Below, in pieces: positions 44,479 to 54,128 of a stretch of 64,000 nucleotides of DNA. The DNA comes from Paraburkholderia fungorum. GTDB lineage: Bacteria; Pseudomonadota; Gammaproteobacteria; Burkholderiales; Burkholderiaceae. The DNA is taken from NCBI RefSeq assembly GCF_003610895.1, contig NZ_MCAS01000003.1, forward strand, positions 124,001 to 188,000, written 5' to 3'. The notes beneath the pieces were generated by a model. The model saw only the letters and a list, made by a program, of their open reading frames with translations. It was not told the DNA's origin and did no database searches. Numbering within the stretch: the stretch's first letter is position 1; each line of letters opens with the position of its first letter. Position numbers and translations under genes: made by a program.

Positions 44479-46101
44479 ATGCATCCACTTTCCGACGGCG
44501 AGCCCTCCAACGCAGGGCATAACGGGCCGATAGCACAGGCAGATCAATCGGCAAGATTCACCGATGCACTGGAGAAGGTAAAGCCGCTGCTGGAAATCCA
44601 GCCGCCGTTAGCGGACCACCTGCTGGCTGAAGCCTTGCAGATCGCAGCCGTCAGTTCCCTCGGGCTGGGCCTGTTCGATGATGCCGAGTCGTATTGGCGC
44701 CGCTCGATCGAAGCGAACCCGGAATTCGTGGACGCGTATCTGAATCTCGGCACGCTGCTGAAAGGACTCAACCGCCTGCATGACACAGAGGCGCTGTTCC
44801 GGCAATTGCTGGTAGTGCGCCCGGACCGTGCGGACATCCAGAACCAGCTCGGCTCGATGCTGCAGGACCAGGGGCGTTTCGCCGAAGCAGAGGCGGCGTA
44901 TCGGCAAGCGTCGCTCATTGAACCTGATTGCGTCGAGTTTCACTACAACCTCGGCGTCGTGCTCAGGCCGCTCGGCCGTTGGCACGAAGCCGCGCAAGCG
45001 TATCAACGCGCCGTTGAGCTAAGCCCTGGTTTCGTCATGGGCTATAGCAACCTGGGCAACGTACTGAAGGGGCTTGGACGGCTGGCGGAGGCCGAGGCCG
45101 CCTACCGGCAGGCGCTCGCGATTCGCGGCGATTACCACATGGCGAAGTTCGGTCTGGCCACGCTGCTGATCAGCATGGGCCGCTTCCAGGAGGGATGGCG
45201 CTTATATGAGGAGCGCCACGCGGATCCCAGATCGATGCAGCATAAGACGCAGAAAGTCATTAACCGTCCCTCCTGGCGTGGCGAAGCGCTCGCCGGAAAA
45301 AGGCTGCTGGTCTGGCAGGAGGGCGGACTCGGCGATGCGATTCATTTTGGCCGCTACTTTGCGTGGCTCAAAGCGCAAGGCGCGGCTGAAATCACGTTCG
45401 CCTGCGCGCCTGCGCTCCACCGGCTCTTCGCCGCGGTGGAGGGCGTCGACGTGGTGCTGGCTCACGAGGCCGGCTGGGTGAGCGCGGCGAATTACGACTA
45501 TTGGACGAGCCTGTTGAGCGCGCCGCTGTACATGGGCACAACGATGGAAACGATCCCGCCGCCCGTCCGGCTGAAGCTGGAGCCGTCTCTCGTTGAAGCC
45601 TGGCGCGTGCGCCTCACAGCACTACCGTCCGGGCGCAGGATCGGTCTGGTGTGGAAAGGCAACGCCCAGCATCAGAACGATGCAAACCGGTCGCTACGAT
45701 CCCTGACTGAGCTGGCGCCGCTCTGGCGCATCCCCGGGGTCTGCTTCGTGAGTCTGCAAAAGGGCGCGGGCGAGGGCGAGGCGCTCGCGCCGCCCGTCGG
45801 CCAGCCGTTGCTGCATCTCGGGTCTGACGTGGCGGATATGGCCGATAGTGCCGCGATCGTCGCGCAACTCGATCTTGTGATTTGCGTGGATACATCGATC
45901 GCGCATCTCGCCGCCTCGGTGGGGACGCCGTGCTGGGTCATGCTGCCGGCAGAGGAAATCGATTGGCGCTGGATGCATGAACGCGCCGACTCGCCCTGGT
46001 ATCCCGATACGATTCGCCTGTTCCGCCAACCGCTGGGCGGAACATGGCCCACCGTCGTCGAACAGGTCCGGCAGGCGTGTACCGAGGCATTCGCCGGGTA
46101 A
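44479..46101 (+). CDS. TPR protein with glycosyltransferase-like C-terminal domain
   Basis: A 540-residue cytoplasmic protein. Residues about 30-240 form tetratricopeptide repeats (AESYWRRSIEANPEFVDAYLNLGTLLKGL, AEAAYRQASLIEPDCVEFHYNLGVVLRPLGRWHEAA, AEAAYRQALAIRGDYHMAKFGLATLL). Residues about 270-535 resemble a GT-B or heptosyltransferase-like domain: LVWQEGGLGDAIHFGRYFAWLK, GLVWKGNAQHQNDANRSL, and VICVDTSIAHLAASVGTPCWVMLP near the sugar-nucleotide site. The pairing is common in Burkholderiaceae, but the acceptor is unknown. It is divergent from the DUF2501 gene. Confidence 0.8.
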   Translation: MHPLSDGEPSNAGHNGPIAQADQSARFTDALEKVKPLLEIQPPLADHLLAEALQIAAVSSLGLGLFDDAESYWRRSIEANPEFVDAYLNLGTLLKGLNRLHDTEALFRQLLVVRPDRADIQNQLGSMLQDQGRFAEAEAAYRQASLIEPDCVEFHYNLGVVLRPLGRWHEAAQAYQRAVELSPGFVMGYSNLGNVLKGLGRLAEAEAAYRQALAIRGDYHMAKFGLATLLISMGRFQEGWRLYEERHADPRSMQHKTQKVINRPSWRGEALAGKRLLVWQEGGLGDAIHFGRYFAWLKAQGAAEITFACAPALHRLFAAVEGVDVVLAHEAGWVSAANYDYWTSLLSAPLYMGTTMETIPPPVRLKLEPSLVEAWRVRLTALPSGRRIGLVWKGNAQHQNDANRSLRSLTELAPLWRIPGVCFVSLQKGAGEGEALAPPVGQPLLHLGSDVADMADSAAIVAQLDLVICVDTSIAHLAASVGTPCWVMLPAEEIDWRWMHERADSPWYPDTIRLFRQPLGGTWPTVVEQVRQACTEAFAG

Positions 46102-46110
46102 GCGGAGGAA

Positions 46111-46138
46111 GGAGGGTGCCGCCGCCCGCGGCACCTCC
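46111..46138. terminator. Hairpin between TPR gene and efflux operon
   Basis: GTGCCGC (46116-46122) and GCGGCAC (46128-46134) pair perfectly around a CGCCC loop, and flanking GGAG/CTCC extends the stem with one bulged base. It lies between two converging genes and probably ends transcription from both sides. No T-run follows. Confidence 0.6.
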
Positions 46139-46141
46139 GGA

Positions 46142-47677
46142 TCACTGCGCCTTCGTGTCGGCCGTTCCGGCCGCCGCATCCCCGCTTTGCGCAGGCGCTG
46201 CCTGCTTCTGCGGATGCCGCGGATCGTGCAGCTGGTCCGCCGACCAGCCGCCGCCAAGATCGCCGAATAGCGACGCTGAGTCCAGCAGGCGTGTTTCCTG
46301 AACATTCAGCGCGGTCTGCTGCGTGCTCAACTGGGTGGCTTGCGCGGTCGCGACTGTCGTGTAGTCCACCGTACCGGCCTGATACTCGTTGAACGCGATC
46401 TCGGCGCCACGGGTCGCGTCTTTCACGGCGGTATCGAGAACAACCGATTGCTCGGCCAGGATTCGTAATCCGCTCAAGTCGTCTTCGACATTCTGGAATG
46501 CCGTCAACACCGTGCCCCGGTAGTTGGCGACGGCCGCGTCGTAGGCCGCCTTCGCCGCATCGACGTCGGCGCTGCGCAAGCCGCCGTCGAACAGCGTTTC
46601 AGTGGCGCTGCCGCCGAGCGACCAGACGTAGTTAGCCACGTTGAAGAGACCGGACAAGGGCGATTGCGTGAAGCCGGCCAGCCCGGAAAGGGAAATCTCC
46701 GGGTAATACGCCGACACCGCCACGCCGATCGCCGCGTTTTGCGCCGCCATCTTGCGCTCGGCGGCGGCGATGTCGGGCCGGCGTTCGAGCAGGGTGGACG
46801 GCACGCCGACGGGCACGCCCGGCAGCGTCGGCATCGTGGTGCTGTGCGTAATCGACAGCTCCTCCGGATTCTTGCCTACCAGCACGGCGATCGCGTGCGC
46901 GTACTGAGCGCGCGCTACGCCGAGCGCGATCAGGTTGGATTGCGCCGTCTCGAGCTGGGTGCGGGCCGTGATCAGGTCGGACGGCGGGATGGTGCCCGCC
47001 TGATCCTGGTCGGAGACGACATCCAGATAGTGCTGGTAGGCCGCGACCGTCTTCTGCAGAAGGTCGATATTGGCGTCGCTGGTGCGCAGTTCGATGATCG
47101 CCGTGGCGAGCGCGACCTGCTCGGAGAGCGTCGCGTTGGCGAGCGTCGCTTCGCTCGATTGCGCTGTCGCGGCGTTTTCTTCTATCGTGCGCCGCACCTG
47201 GCCCCACAGGTCAGGCGCCCAACTGACGTTGCCTTCCAGCGAACCCGAGTTGACCACGCGCGCGGTATTGCCGACCGCGCTACGTGCCCTGGTGCCCGAC
47301 CCGGTTGCGCCGATGGTCGGAAACAGGCTGGCACGCGCCACCCGCACTTCGGCCAGCGCTTCCTGATAGTTCGCGTAGTCGGCGCGCACGGTCTGATTCG
47401 ACACCGACACCAGCGGTTCGATCTGGTCCATCAGCGGGTCGTTGAAGGCCGTCCACCAGTCGCCTTTCGGCTTGTCCGCCGCCGGCTCGGCTTGCGTCCA
47501 GCCCGGCAACTCCGAGTAGGTGGCAGCCACGGTGACCGGCGGCCGGTGATAGTCCGGACCGACCATGCAGCCGCTCGCCAGCAGGGCCAGCGTCACGACG
47601 GCCAGCGGCCGCAGAGGACCAAAGCGGTGAAAGCGGTGAAGGCGGTCAAAGCGGTTACGGGAAATCTTCATCGTCAT
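46142..47677 (-). CDS. NodT-family outer membrane efflux lipoprotein
   Basis: A 511-residue outer membrane channel of the TolC/OprM group. The N-terminus carries a lipobox (LALLASGC/M, lipidated Cys near residue 37). Two repeated outer-membrane-efflux halves each contain long helices (QTVRADYANYQEALAEVRVARASLFP; GVPSTLLERRPDIAAAERKMAAQNAAIGVAVSAYYPEISL). The start at 47677 overlaps the preceding RND stop as ATGA; a longer frame to 47740 runs into that gene. Last gene of the four-gene efflux operon. Confidence 0.9.
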   Translation of the reverse strand: MTMKISRNRFDRLHRFHRFGPLRPLAVVTLALLASGCMVGPDYHRPPVTVAATYSELPGWTQAEPAADKPKGDWWTAFNDPLMDQIEPLVSVSNQTVRADYANYQEALAEVRVARASLFPTIGATGSGTRARSAVGNTARVVNSGSLEGNVSWAPDLWGQVRRTIEENAATAQSSEATLANATLSEQVALATAIIELRTSDANIDLLQKTVAAYQHYLDVVSDQDQAGTIPPSDLITARTQLETAQSNLIALGVARAQYAHAIAVLVGKNPEELSITHSTTMPTLPGVPVGVPSTLLERRPDIAAAERKMAAQNAAIGVAVSAYYPEISLSGLAGFTQSPLSGLFNVANYVWSLGGSATETLFDGGLRSADVDAAKAAYDAAVANYRGTVLTAFQNVEDDLSGLRILAEQSVVLDTAVKDATRGAEIAFNEYQAGTVDYTTVATAQATQLSTQQTALNVQETRLLDSASLFGDLGGGWSADQLHDPRHPQKQAAPAQSGDAAAGTADTKAQ

Positions 47678-50600
47678 GCCCTCGTATCCGGTTGTCCGGG
47701 TTGCTGCGTGTCGCGATTCCATGGCAGGTTGGCGGACCATCTGACCAGCTTGAAACGCAAGCGGTCAAGGTAGAGGTAGATCACCGGCGTTGTGTACAAG
47801 GTGAAGACCTGACTCAGGATCAGGCCACCCATGACCGTGATACCGAGCGGTTGGCGCAGCGAGGCGCCCTGACCGATGCCGATCGCGAGCGGCACCGCGC
47901 CGAGCACGGCCGCGAAGGTGGTCATCATGATCGGCCGCAGACGGACCACGGCGGCCGAGTGAATCGCGTCCTTGGCCGGCATGCCTTCGCTGCGCTGCAA
48001 CTGGATCGCGACGTCGACCATCATGATGCCGTTCTTCTTGACGATACCGATCAGCAGGATGATGCCGATCAGCGCGATCACCGAGAACGGCGTGCCGAAA
48101 ATCAGCAAAGCCAGTGTCGCGCCGATGCCCGCGGACGGCAGCGTCGACAGGATGGTCAGCGGGTGGATCGAGCTTTCGTACAACACGCCGAGCACGATGT
48201 ACACCACGCCGAGCGCCGCCAGGATCAGCAGCGGGATGGTCCCCATGGATTGCGAGTAGGCCGCCGCCGCGCCGGCGAACGAGCCGTGGATGCTCGCGGG
48301 CATACCGATGTCGCGGATCGTGTTGTTGATCGCCACGGCCGCCTTGCTGAGCGACCCGCCCGCCGGCAGGTTGAACGAGATCGTCGCGGCCACGAGGCCG
48401 CTCTGGTGGTTCACCTGCGTCGACGTGTGACTGTTCGAGAACGAAGCCAGCGCCGCCAGCGGCACCATGGTTTCCGCCGACGTGCTGTCCGCGCTGCCGG
48501 TCGAACTGCCGCCCTTGCTATTGGCGATGCTGTTGGTGGTGGCGTTGGCTTGCGCGTTCGAGTTGAGCGTGTTGGTGGCCGCACTGGCTTCGGTCGCCAC
48601 CGTCACGCCCGACACGGTTTTGCCCGGCATCTGCGTGCCGGCCGTGCCTGAGGGGTTGCCCGCCGCCGTGCTCAGATAAATCTGGTTGAGCGTCTGCGGG
48701 TACTGCCAGTAATCCGGCGCCACTTCCATCACCACGAAGTACTGGTTGAGCGGGTTGTAGATGGTCGACACCGTGCGCTGGCCGAATGCGTCGTACAGCA
48801 CGTTGTCGACCTGGTTCGGCGCGAAGCCGTAGCGCGCCGCCGTCGAGCGATTGATGGTGACGTAGGTCTGCAGACCGTTTTGCTGCAAGTCCGAGTTCAC
48901 GTCGAGCAACTGCGCGTGCTCCTTGCTGAGCGCGGCGACGAGTAGCGGTGTCCACTTGAACAGCGCGGCGGAATCGTCGCTGGTGAGCGTGTATTGATAC
49001 TCGGCGGCGGATTGCCGTCCGCCGATGCGCAGATCCTGCTGCGCCTGCATGAAGAGGCGGGCGCCGGAGACCTCGTTGAGTTTGGGCCGCAGACGGTTCA
49101 CGACCTCGGTGGCCGTGGCGTGGCGTTGCGCCAGCGGCTTGAGTTCGACGAACACGTTCGCGGTATTGAGCGCGCGGCCCCCCGTGAAACCCGCCACCGA
49201 AGCCACTGCGGGATCCCGTTGCACGATCTCCTGCAATTGCGTGAGCTTCTTTTGCATCGCCGGAAAAGAGATGCTCTGGTCGGCGATGATCTGTCCGATC
49301 AGGATGCCCGTGTCCTGCTCGGGAAAGAAGGTGGCCGGCACGAGCTTGAACAGGAACACGTTGCCCACCAGCAGAGCGATCAACAACAGGATGATCAGCA
49401 GCGCATGGTCCAGTACGGCCGTGAGCGAGCGCGAGTAGGCATTCTTGAAGCGATCGAACTGCCGTTCGACCCATGTCGCCCAACGGGCCTTCGAATGCCC
49501 GGCGTTTTCACGGCTCAGCACATAAGCGCACATGGCCGGCGTGACCGTGAGCGAAATCAACAGCGAGATCAGGATGGCGACGGACAGCGTAACCGCGAAT
49601 TCATGGAACAGCAGGCCGACGACGCCCGGCATCAGCATGATGGGCAGGAACACCGCGATCAGCGAAAGGCTCATCGAGATCACCGTGAAGCCCACCTCGC
49701 CGCTGCCTTTCAAGGCGGCCTCTTTCGGGCTGAGCCCGAGTTCCATGTGACGCACGATGTTTTCCAGCACCACCACCGCATCGTCGACCACGAAGCCGGT
49801 GCCGATGGTCAGCGCCATCAGCGAAAGATTGTCGATGCTGTAGCCGAGCAGGTACATCGGCCCGAAGGTGCCCACGATCGACAGCGGCAGCGCGACGGCC
49901 GGCACGAGCGTGGCGCGCGGCGATTGCAGAAAGATGAATACCACGCCCACCACCAGCAGCACGGCGATGAACAATGTGCGCTCGGTGTCGCCTACCGAGG
50001 ATCTGACCGACTCCGAGCGGTCGATCGCGATGCCCACGTGCACGCTGCTTGGCAGCGTCGCCTCGATGGACGGCAGCACCTTGCGAATCTGCGCGACGGT
50101 GCTCACGACATTGCTGCCAGGCATCGGATACACAATGACGAGGATGGCGGACTTGCCGTTGAAGAGACCGGCATTGCGGATGTTTTCGTTCGAATCCCTG
50201 ACCTCGGCGACGTCGCGCAACTGGACCGGCGCGCCGTTACGGTAGGCGACCACCAGGTCGCGATAGGGCGCGGCATGCGTGATCTGGTCATTGGAGGTGA
50301 CCACGTAGCGCTGGCCGCCCTCGTCGAGATGGCCCTTGGCGCTGTCGGCGTTGGCTGCGCTGATCGCCGCGCGCACGTCTTCCAGGCCGATGCCGTAGCT
50401 GCTCAGCTTGCCCGGCTGCAACTCGACCCGCACCGAAGGCAGCGCGCCGCCGCCGAGCGTGATCTGGCCCACCCCCTGGACTTGCGAGAGTTGCTGCTGG
50501 ATCACCGAATCCGCCGAATCGTAGAGCTGGGCCTTGGTGAGGGTGTCCGATGTGAGCGAGAGCACCATGATCGGTGCATCCGCCGGGTTGTACTGGCGAT

Positions 50601-50985
50601 AGCTCGGGTTGCTGCGCAGGGTGGTCGGCAAGTCGGCGCGCGCCGCCTGAATGGCCGCTTCGACGTCGCGCGCGGCGCCGTTGATGTCGCGCTTCAGGCC
50701 GAACTCGACCACGATCAGCGAGGTGCCGACGGAACTGGTCGACGTCAGTTCTTCCACGTCGGCAATCGTGGCGAGCCGCCGCTCGAGCGGTGCGGCCACC
50801 GTGGTGCCCATGATCTCCGGGCTCGCGCCCGCCATGTTCGCCTGCACCACGATCACCGGAAAGGCGATGTTCGGCAACGGCGCAACCGGCAGCCGGAAGT
50901 AGGCGAGCGCCCCGGAGATCAGGATCGCGATGGCCAGAAGCGTGGTTGCGACGGGCCGCCGGATGAATAACGCCGAGATGTTCAC
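47674..50985 (-). CDS. mdtC: RND multidrug efflux pump subunit 2 (MdtC/MuxC-like)
   Basis: A 1103-residue inner membrane proton-driven pump with 12 membrane helices and two large periplasmic loops. It shows the RND start FIRRPVATTLLAIAILISGALAYFRLPVAPLPN, the TM4 proton-relay aspartate pair (GTGFVVDDAVVVLENIVRHME) and the C-terminal IVKKNGIMMVDVAIQLQ. It is about 70 residues longer than MdtC because of a Ser/Thr/Asn/Ala-rich insert at about 772-838. The start overlaps the stop of the first pump gene by four bases. In MdtBC-type systems two different RND subunits form one trimer. Confidence 0.9.
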   Translation of the reverse strand: MNISALFIRRPVATTLLAIAILISGALAYFRLPVAPLPNIAFPVIVVQANMAGASPEIMGTTVAAPLERRLATIADVEELTSTSSVGTSLIVVEFGLKRDINGAARDVEAAIQAARADLPTTLRSNPSYRQYNPADAPIMVLSLTSDTLTKAQLYDSADSVIQQQLSQVQGVGQITLGGGALPSVRVELQPGKLSSYGIGLEDVRAAISAANADSAKGHLDEGGQRYVVTSNDQITHAAPYRDLVVAYRNGAPVQLRDVAEVRDSNENIRNAGLFNGKSAILVIVYPMPGSNVVSTVAQIRKVLPSIEATLPSSVHVGIAIDRSESVRSSVGDTERTLFIAVLLVVGVVFIFLQSPRATLVPAVALPLSIVGTFGPMYLLGYSIDNLSLMALTIGTGFVVDDAVVVLENIVRHMELGLSPKEAALKGSGEVGFTVISMSLSLIAVFLPIMLMPGVVGLLFHEFAVTLSVAILISLLISLTVTPAMCAYVLSRENAGHSKARWATWVERQFDRFKNAYSRSLTAVLDHALLIILLLIALLVGNVFLFKLVPATFFPEQDTGILIGQIIADQSISFPAMQKKLTQLQEIVQRDPAVASVAGFTGGRALNTANVFVELKPLAQRHATATEVVNRLRPKLNEVSGARLFMQAQQDLRIGGRQSAAEYQYTLTSDDSAALFKWTPLLVAALSKEHAQLLDVNSDLQQNGLQTYVTINRSTAARYGFAPNQVDNVLYDAFGQRTVSTIYNPLNQYFVVMEVAPDYWQYPQTLNQIYLSTAAGNPSGTAGTQMPGKTVSGVTVATEASAATNTLNSNAQANATTNSIANSKGGSSTGSADSTSAETMVPLAALASFSNSHTSTQVNHQSGLVAATISFNLPAGGSLSKAAVAINNTIRDIGMPASIHGSFAGAAAAYSQSMGTIPLLILAALGVVYIVLGVLYESSIHPLTILSTLPSAGIGATLALLIFGTPFSVIALIGIILLIGIVKKNGIMMVDVAIQLQRSEGMPAKDAIHSAAVVRLRPIMMTTFAAVLGAVPLAIGIGQGASLRQPLGITVMGGLILSQVFTLYTTPVIYLYLDRLRFKLVRWSANLPWNRDTQQPGQPDTRA

Positions 50986-53900
50986 GGCGTTTCCTCCGTA
51001 CCGCCTGGAGGCGGATTCTGCGGTTTGTTGCGGTTACGCCAGCGTCTTGTGCGCTCGGCCATTCTGTCGAAGAACAGATAGATCACGGGCGTGGTGAAGA
51101 GCGTCAGCATCTGGCTCAGCGTCAGGCCGCCGATGATCGCGATCCCCAGCGGCCGGCGCAATTCGGACCCCGTGCCGGTGCCGAGCAGCATCGGCAGCGC
51201 GCCGAGCATGGCGGCGAGGGTGGTCATCAGGATCGGGCGGAAGCGCAGCAGCGACGCCTCGAAAATCGCCTCGCGCGGCGCTTTGCCGTGATTGCGCTCG
51301 GCGTCCAGCGCGAAGTCCACCATCATGATGGCGTTCTTCTTGACGATCCCGATGAGCAGCACGATGCCGATAATGCCGATCACGTCCAGGTCGCTGCCGG
51401 CGATCATCAGCGCGAGCAGCGCGCCGATCCCCGCCGAGGGCAGGGTGGACAGAATCGTCACCGGATGGATGAAGCTCTCATACAGCACGCCGAGCACGAT
51501 ATACACGGCCACCAGCGCCGCGATCAGCAGATAGACTTCGCTCGACAGCGAATCCTCGAATGCCTGCGCCGCGCCCTGCAGCGACGAGGTGATCGAGGGC
51601 GGCAGGTTCACCGACTGTTCGGCCTGATGAATGGCTTTGACCGCCGTGCTCAGGGAGGCGTCTTTCGCGAGATTGAACGAGATGGTGACCGAGGGGAACT
51701 GCGCGAGATGGCTGATCACGAGCGGCGACTTCGTGATCTGGATCTTCGCGATGCCCGACAGCGGCACCTGGCCCGTGCTGCTGGTCTGACTCGGCAGATA
51801 CAGGTTGCCGATCGACTGCACATTGGGCAGCGCTTCCGGTTTGGCGACGAGAATCACGCGGTACTGAGCCGACTGCTCGAAAATGGTCGAGACGATCCGC
51901 TGGCCGAGCGCATCGTACAGGGCGTTGTCGATCGTCGCGGGCGTAATGCCGAAGCGCGCGGCCAGTTGCCGGTTGACCTCCACGTTCACGCTGAGGCCGT
52001 CCGTGTTCATGTCGCTTTGCACGTCGGCGAGCGACGGGATCTGCTTCAGCTTCGCCACCAGCTCCGGCACGTACTTCTGGAACGCCTGCTGGCTCGGTCC
52101 ACGCAGCACGAAGCTGTACTGGTTCGGCGAGACCGTCGTGTCGAGCGTCAGATCCTGCTCAGGCTGCATGTAGAGCCTGACACCCGGCACCTGGGCGACT
52201 TCCTGCTGCAGACGCCGCGCAATCTCCTGCGCGGTATCGGAGCGCTTGTCGTGGTCGCGCAGATTGATCAGGAAGCGGCCATTGTTGAGCGTGGAGTTCG
52301 TGCCGTCGATCCCCACGTAGGAGGTCAGCGAGGTGACATCCGGGTCTTTCAGGATCGCATCGGCGAGCGCGCTCTGGCGATTCACCATCGCGGCGTACGA
52401 GACCGAGTTGTCGGCCACGCTGATCCCTTCGATCACGCCGACGTCCTGCACCGGAAAAAGTCCCTTCGGAATCACCACATACAGGACGCCGGTCAGCACG
52501 ACCGTGCCGACGGCCACCACGAGCGTCAGCACCTGGTGATCCAGCACCCAGCGCAGGCCGCGTTCATAGGCACTGAGCGTTTTGTCGAACAGGCTCTCGC
52601 TGATCCGTTCAAAGCGGCTCGGATGACGTTCGGCCTGGGCGCGCAACATGCGCGCGCAGAGCATCGGCACGACGGTCAGCGAGACCACCGCGGAGATCAC
52701 GATGGTGACGGCGAGTGTCACCGCGAATTCGCTGAACAGACGCCCGATCACGCCACCCATGAAGAGCAGCGGAATCAGCACCGCGATCAGCGAAATGGTC
52801 AGCGACAGAATCGTGAAGCCGATCTGGCCCGCGCCTTCCAGCGCCGCTTCGAGCGGCGTCTTGCCTTCCTCCAGATAACGCACGATGTTCTCGATCATCA
52901 CGATCGAGTCGTCGACCACGAAGCCGGTGGCGATGATGAGCGCCATCAGCGAGAGGTTGTCGATCGAGTAATTCATCTGGTACATCACGGCCAGCGTGCC
53001 GATCAACGACACCGGCACCGAGACGCTCGGAATCAGCGTGGCCGGCACGTTGCGCAGGAACACGAAGATCACCGCGATCACCAGCACGATGGCGAGGATC
53101 AACTCGAACGCCGCGTCGGAGACCGACGAGCGGATCACGCCCGTGCTGTCCGACACGACGGTCACTTTCATGCCGGCCGGCAAGGTGGATTCGAGTTGAG
53201 GCAACTGCTTCATGATCTGGTTGACGGTCGCGATCACGTTCGCGCCCGGTTGCCGCTGCACGTTGAGCACGATGGCCGGCGTGCCGTTGTACCAGGCGCC
53301 GCGCTCGACGTCCTGGGCGGCCTGGCTGACCCGCGCGACGTCGCGCATGAATACCGGCGCACCGTTCTGGTAGGCGATCACCGTGTCCAGATAGTCCTTC
53401 GGATCGGTGATCTGATCGTTGCCGTTGATCGTGTAATCGAGATCCGGGCCGTCGAAATTGCCCTTTGGCTGGCTGACGTTGACATAGCTGAGCAACGTGC
53501 GCAGATCGTCGATGTTCAGCCCATAGGCGGCCAGCTTGTGCGGGTCCGCTTCGACGCGGATGGCCGGTACATTGCCGCCGCTCGTCGTGACCACGCCCAC
53601 GCCCGACACTTCGGAAATCTTGGTGCCGAGGCGGTTGTTGGCGACGTCTTCAAGCTGGGTCAGCGACATCGACTTCGAGGTGACCGCGAGCGTCAGGATC
53701 GGCTGATCGGCCGGATTGACCTTGGCATAGGTGGGCGGCGCGGGCAGGCCGGAGGGCAGGTAGCTGTTGGAGGCGTTGATGGCCTGCTGGACGTTCTGCT
53801 CGGCGATGTCCAGGTTCAGCGACAGATCGAATTGCAGCGTGATGACCGAGGCGCCGTCCGAGCTATACGAGGTCATCTGCTGCAGGCCGGGGATCTCGCC

Positions 53901-54113
53901 CAACTGCACTTCGAGTGGCGCCGTGACCGTGGTGGCCATCACGTCCGGGCTCGCGCCCGGATAGAACGTCTGCACCTGGATGGTCGGATAGTCGACGTTG
54001 GGCAGCGACGAAACCGGCAGCACGCGCATGGCGACGAGGCCCACCAGCACGAGGGCGATCATCAGCAGCAGCGTGGCTACCGGTCGAAGAATAAACAGGC
54101 GTGAAATATTCAT
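50982..54113 (-). CDS. mdtB: RND multidrug efflux pump subunit 1 (MdtB/MuxB-like)
   Basis: A 1043-residue RND pump of normal length. LFILRPVATLLLMIALVLVGLVAMRVLPVSSLPN opens the protein, IATGFVVDDSIVMIENIVRYLE carries the proton-relay aspartates, and IVKKNAIMMVDFALDAERNHG is typical of the C-terminal half. It lies 15 bases after the adaptor gene and overlaps the second RND gene (ATGA). Order adaptor-RND-RND-outer membrane channel is that of mdtABC and muxABC-opmB; family substrates include bile salts, novobiocin and aromatic compounds. Confidence 0.92.
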   Translation of the reverse strand: MNISRLFILRPVATLLLMIALVLVGLVAMRVLPVSSLPNVDYPTIQVQTFYPGASPDVMATTVTAPLEVQLGEIPGLQQMTSYSSDGASVITLQFDLSLNLDIAEQNVQQAINASNSYLPSGLPAPPTYAKVNPADQPILTLAVTSKSMSLTQLEDVANNRLGTKISEVSGVGVVTTSGGNVPAIRVEADPHKLAAYGLNIDDLRTLLSYVNVSQPKGNFDGPDLDYTINGNDQITDPKDYLDTVIAYQNGAPVFMRDVARVSQAAQDVERGAWYNGTPAIVLNVQRQPGANVIATVNQIMKQLPQLESTLPAGMKVTVVSDSTGVIRSSVSDAAFELILAIVLVIAVIFVFLRNVPATLIPSVSVPVSLIGTLAVMYQMNYSIDNLSLMALIIATGFVVDDSIVMIENIVRYLEEGKTPLEAALEGAGQIGFTILSLTISLIAVLIPLLFMGGVIGRLFSEFAVTLAVTIVISAVVSLTVVPMLCARMLRAQAERHPSRFERISESLFDKTLSAYERGLRWVLDHQVLTLVVAVGTVVLTGVLYVVIPKGLFPVQDVGVIEGISVADNSVSYAAMVNRQSALADAILKDPDVTSLTSYVGIDGTNSTLNNGRFLINLRDHDKRSDTAQEIARRLQQEVAQVPGVRLYMQPEQDLTLDTTVSPNQYSFVLRGPSQQAFQKYVPELVAKLKQIPSLADVQSDMNTDGLSVNVEVNRQLAARFGITPATIDNALYDALGQRIVSTIFEQSAQYRVILVAKPEALPNVQSIGNLYLPSQTSSTGQVPLSGIAKIQITKSPLVISHLAQFPSVTISFNLAKDASLSTAVKAIHQAEQSVNLPPSITSSLQGAAQAFEDSLSSEVYLLIAALVAVYIVLGVLYESFIHPVTILSTLPSAGIGALLALMIAGSDLDVIGIIGIVLLIGIVKKNAIMMVDFALDAERNHGKAPREAIFEASLLRFRPILMTTLAAMLGALPMLLGTGTGSELRRPLGIAIIGGLTLSQMLTLFTTPVIYLFFDRMAERTRRWRNRNKPQNPPPGGTEETP

Positions 54114-54128
54114 CGGCGCGTGAGCCCG

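Noticed and set aside
47622..47656. Imperfect repeats of AAGCGGTGA near the NodT gene start
   Set aside because: They lie within coding sequence for a basic N-terminal segment (RFDRLHRFHRFG). Too short and irregular for a CRISPR or a regulatory array.
48994..50970. 658-codon plus-strand frame antisense to the second RND pump
   Set aside because: It is a GC-rich antisense shadow, dominated by Arg, His and Asp, with no domain or ribosome binding site.
51288..54104. 938-codon plus-strand frame antisense to the first RND pump
   Set aside because: Same composition artefact. The opposite strand encodes a full RND protein with all motifs.
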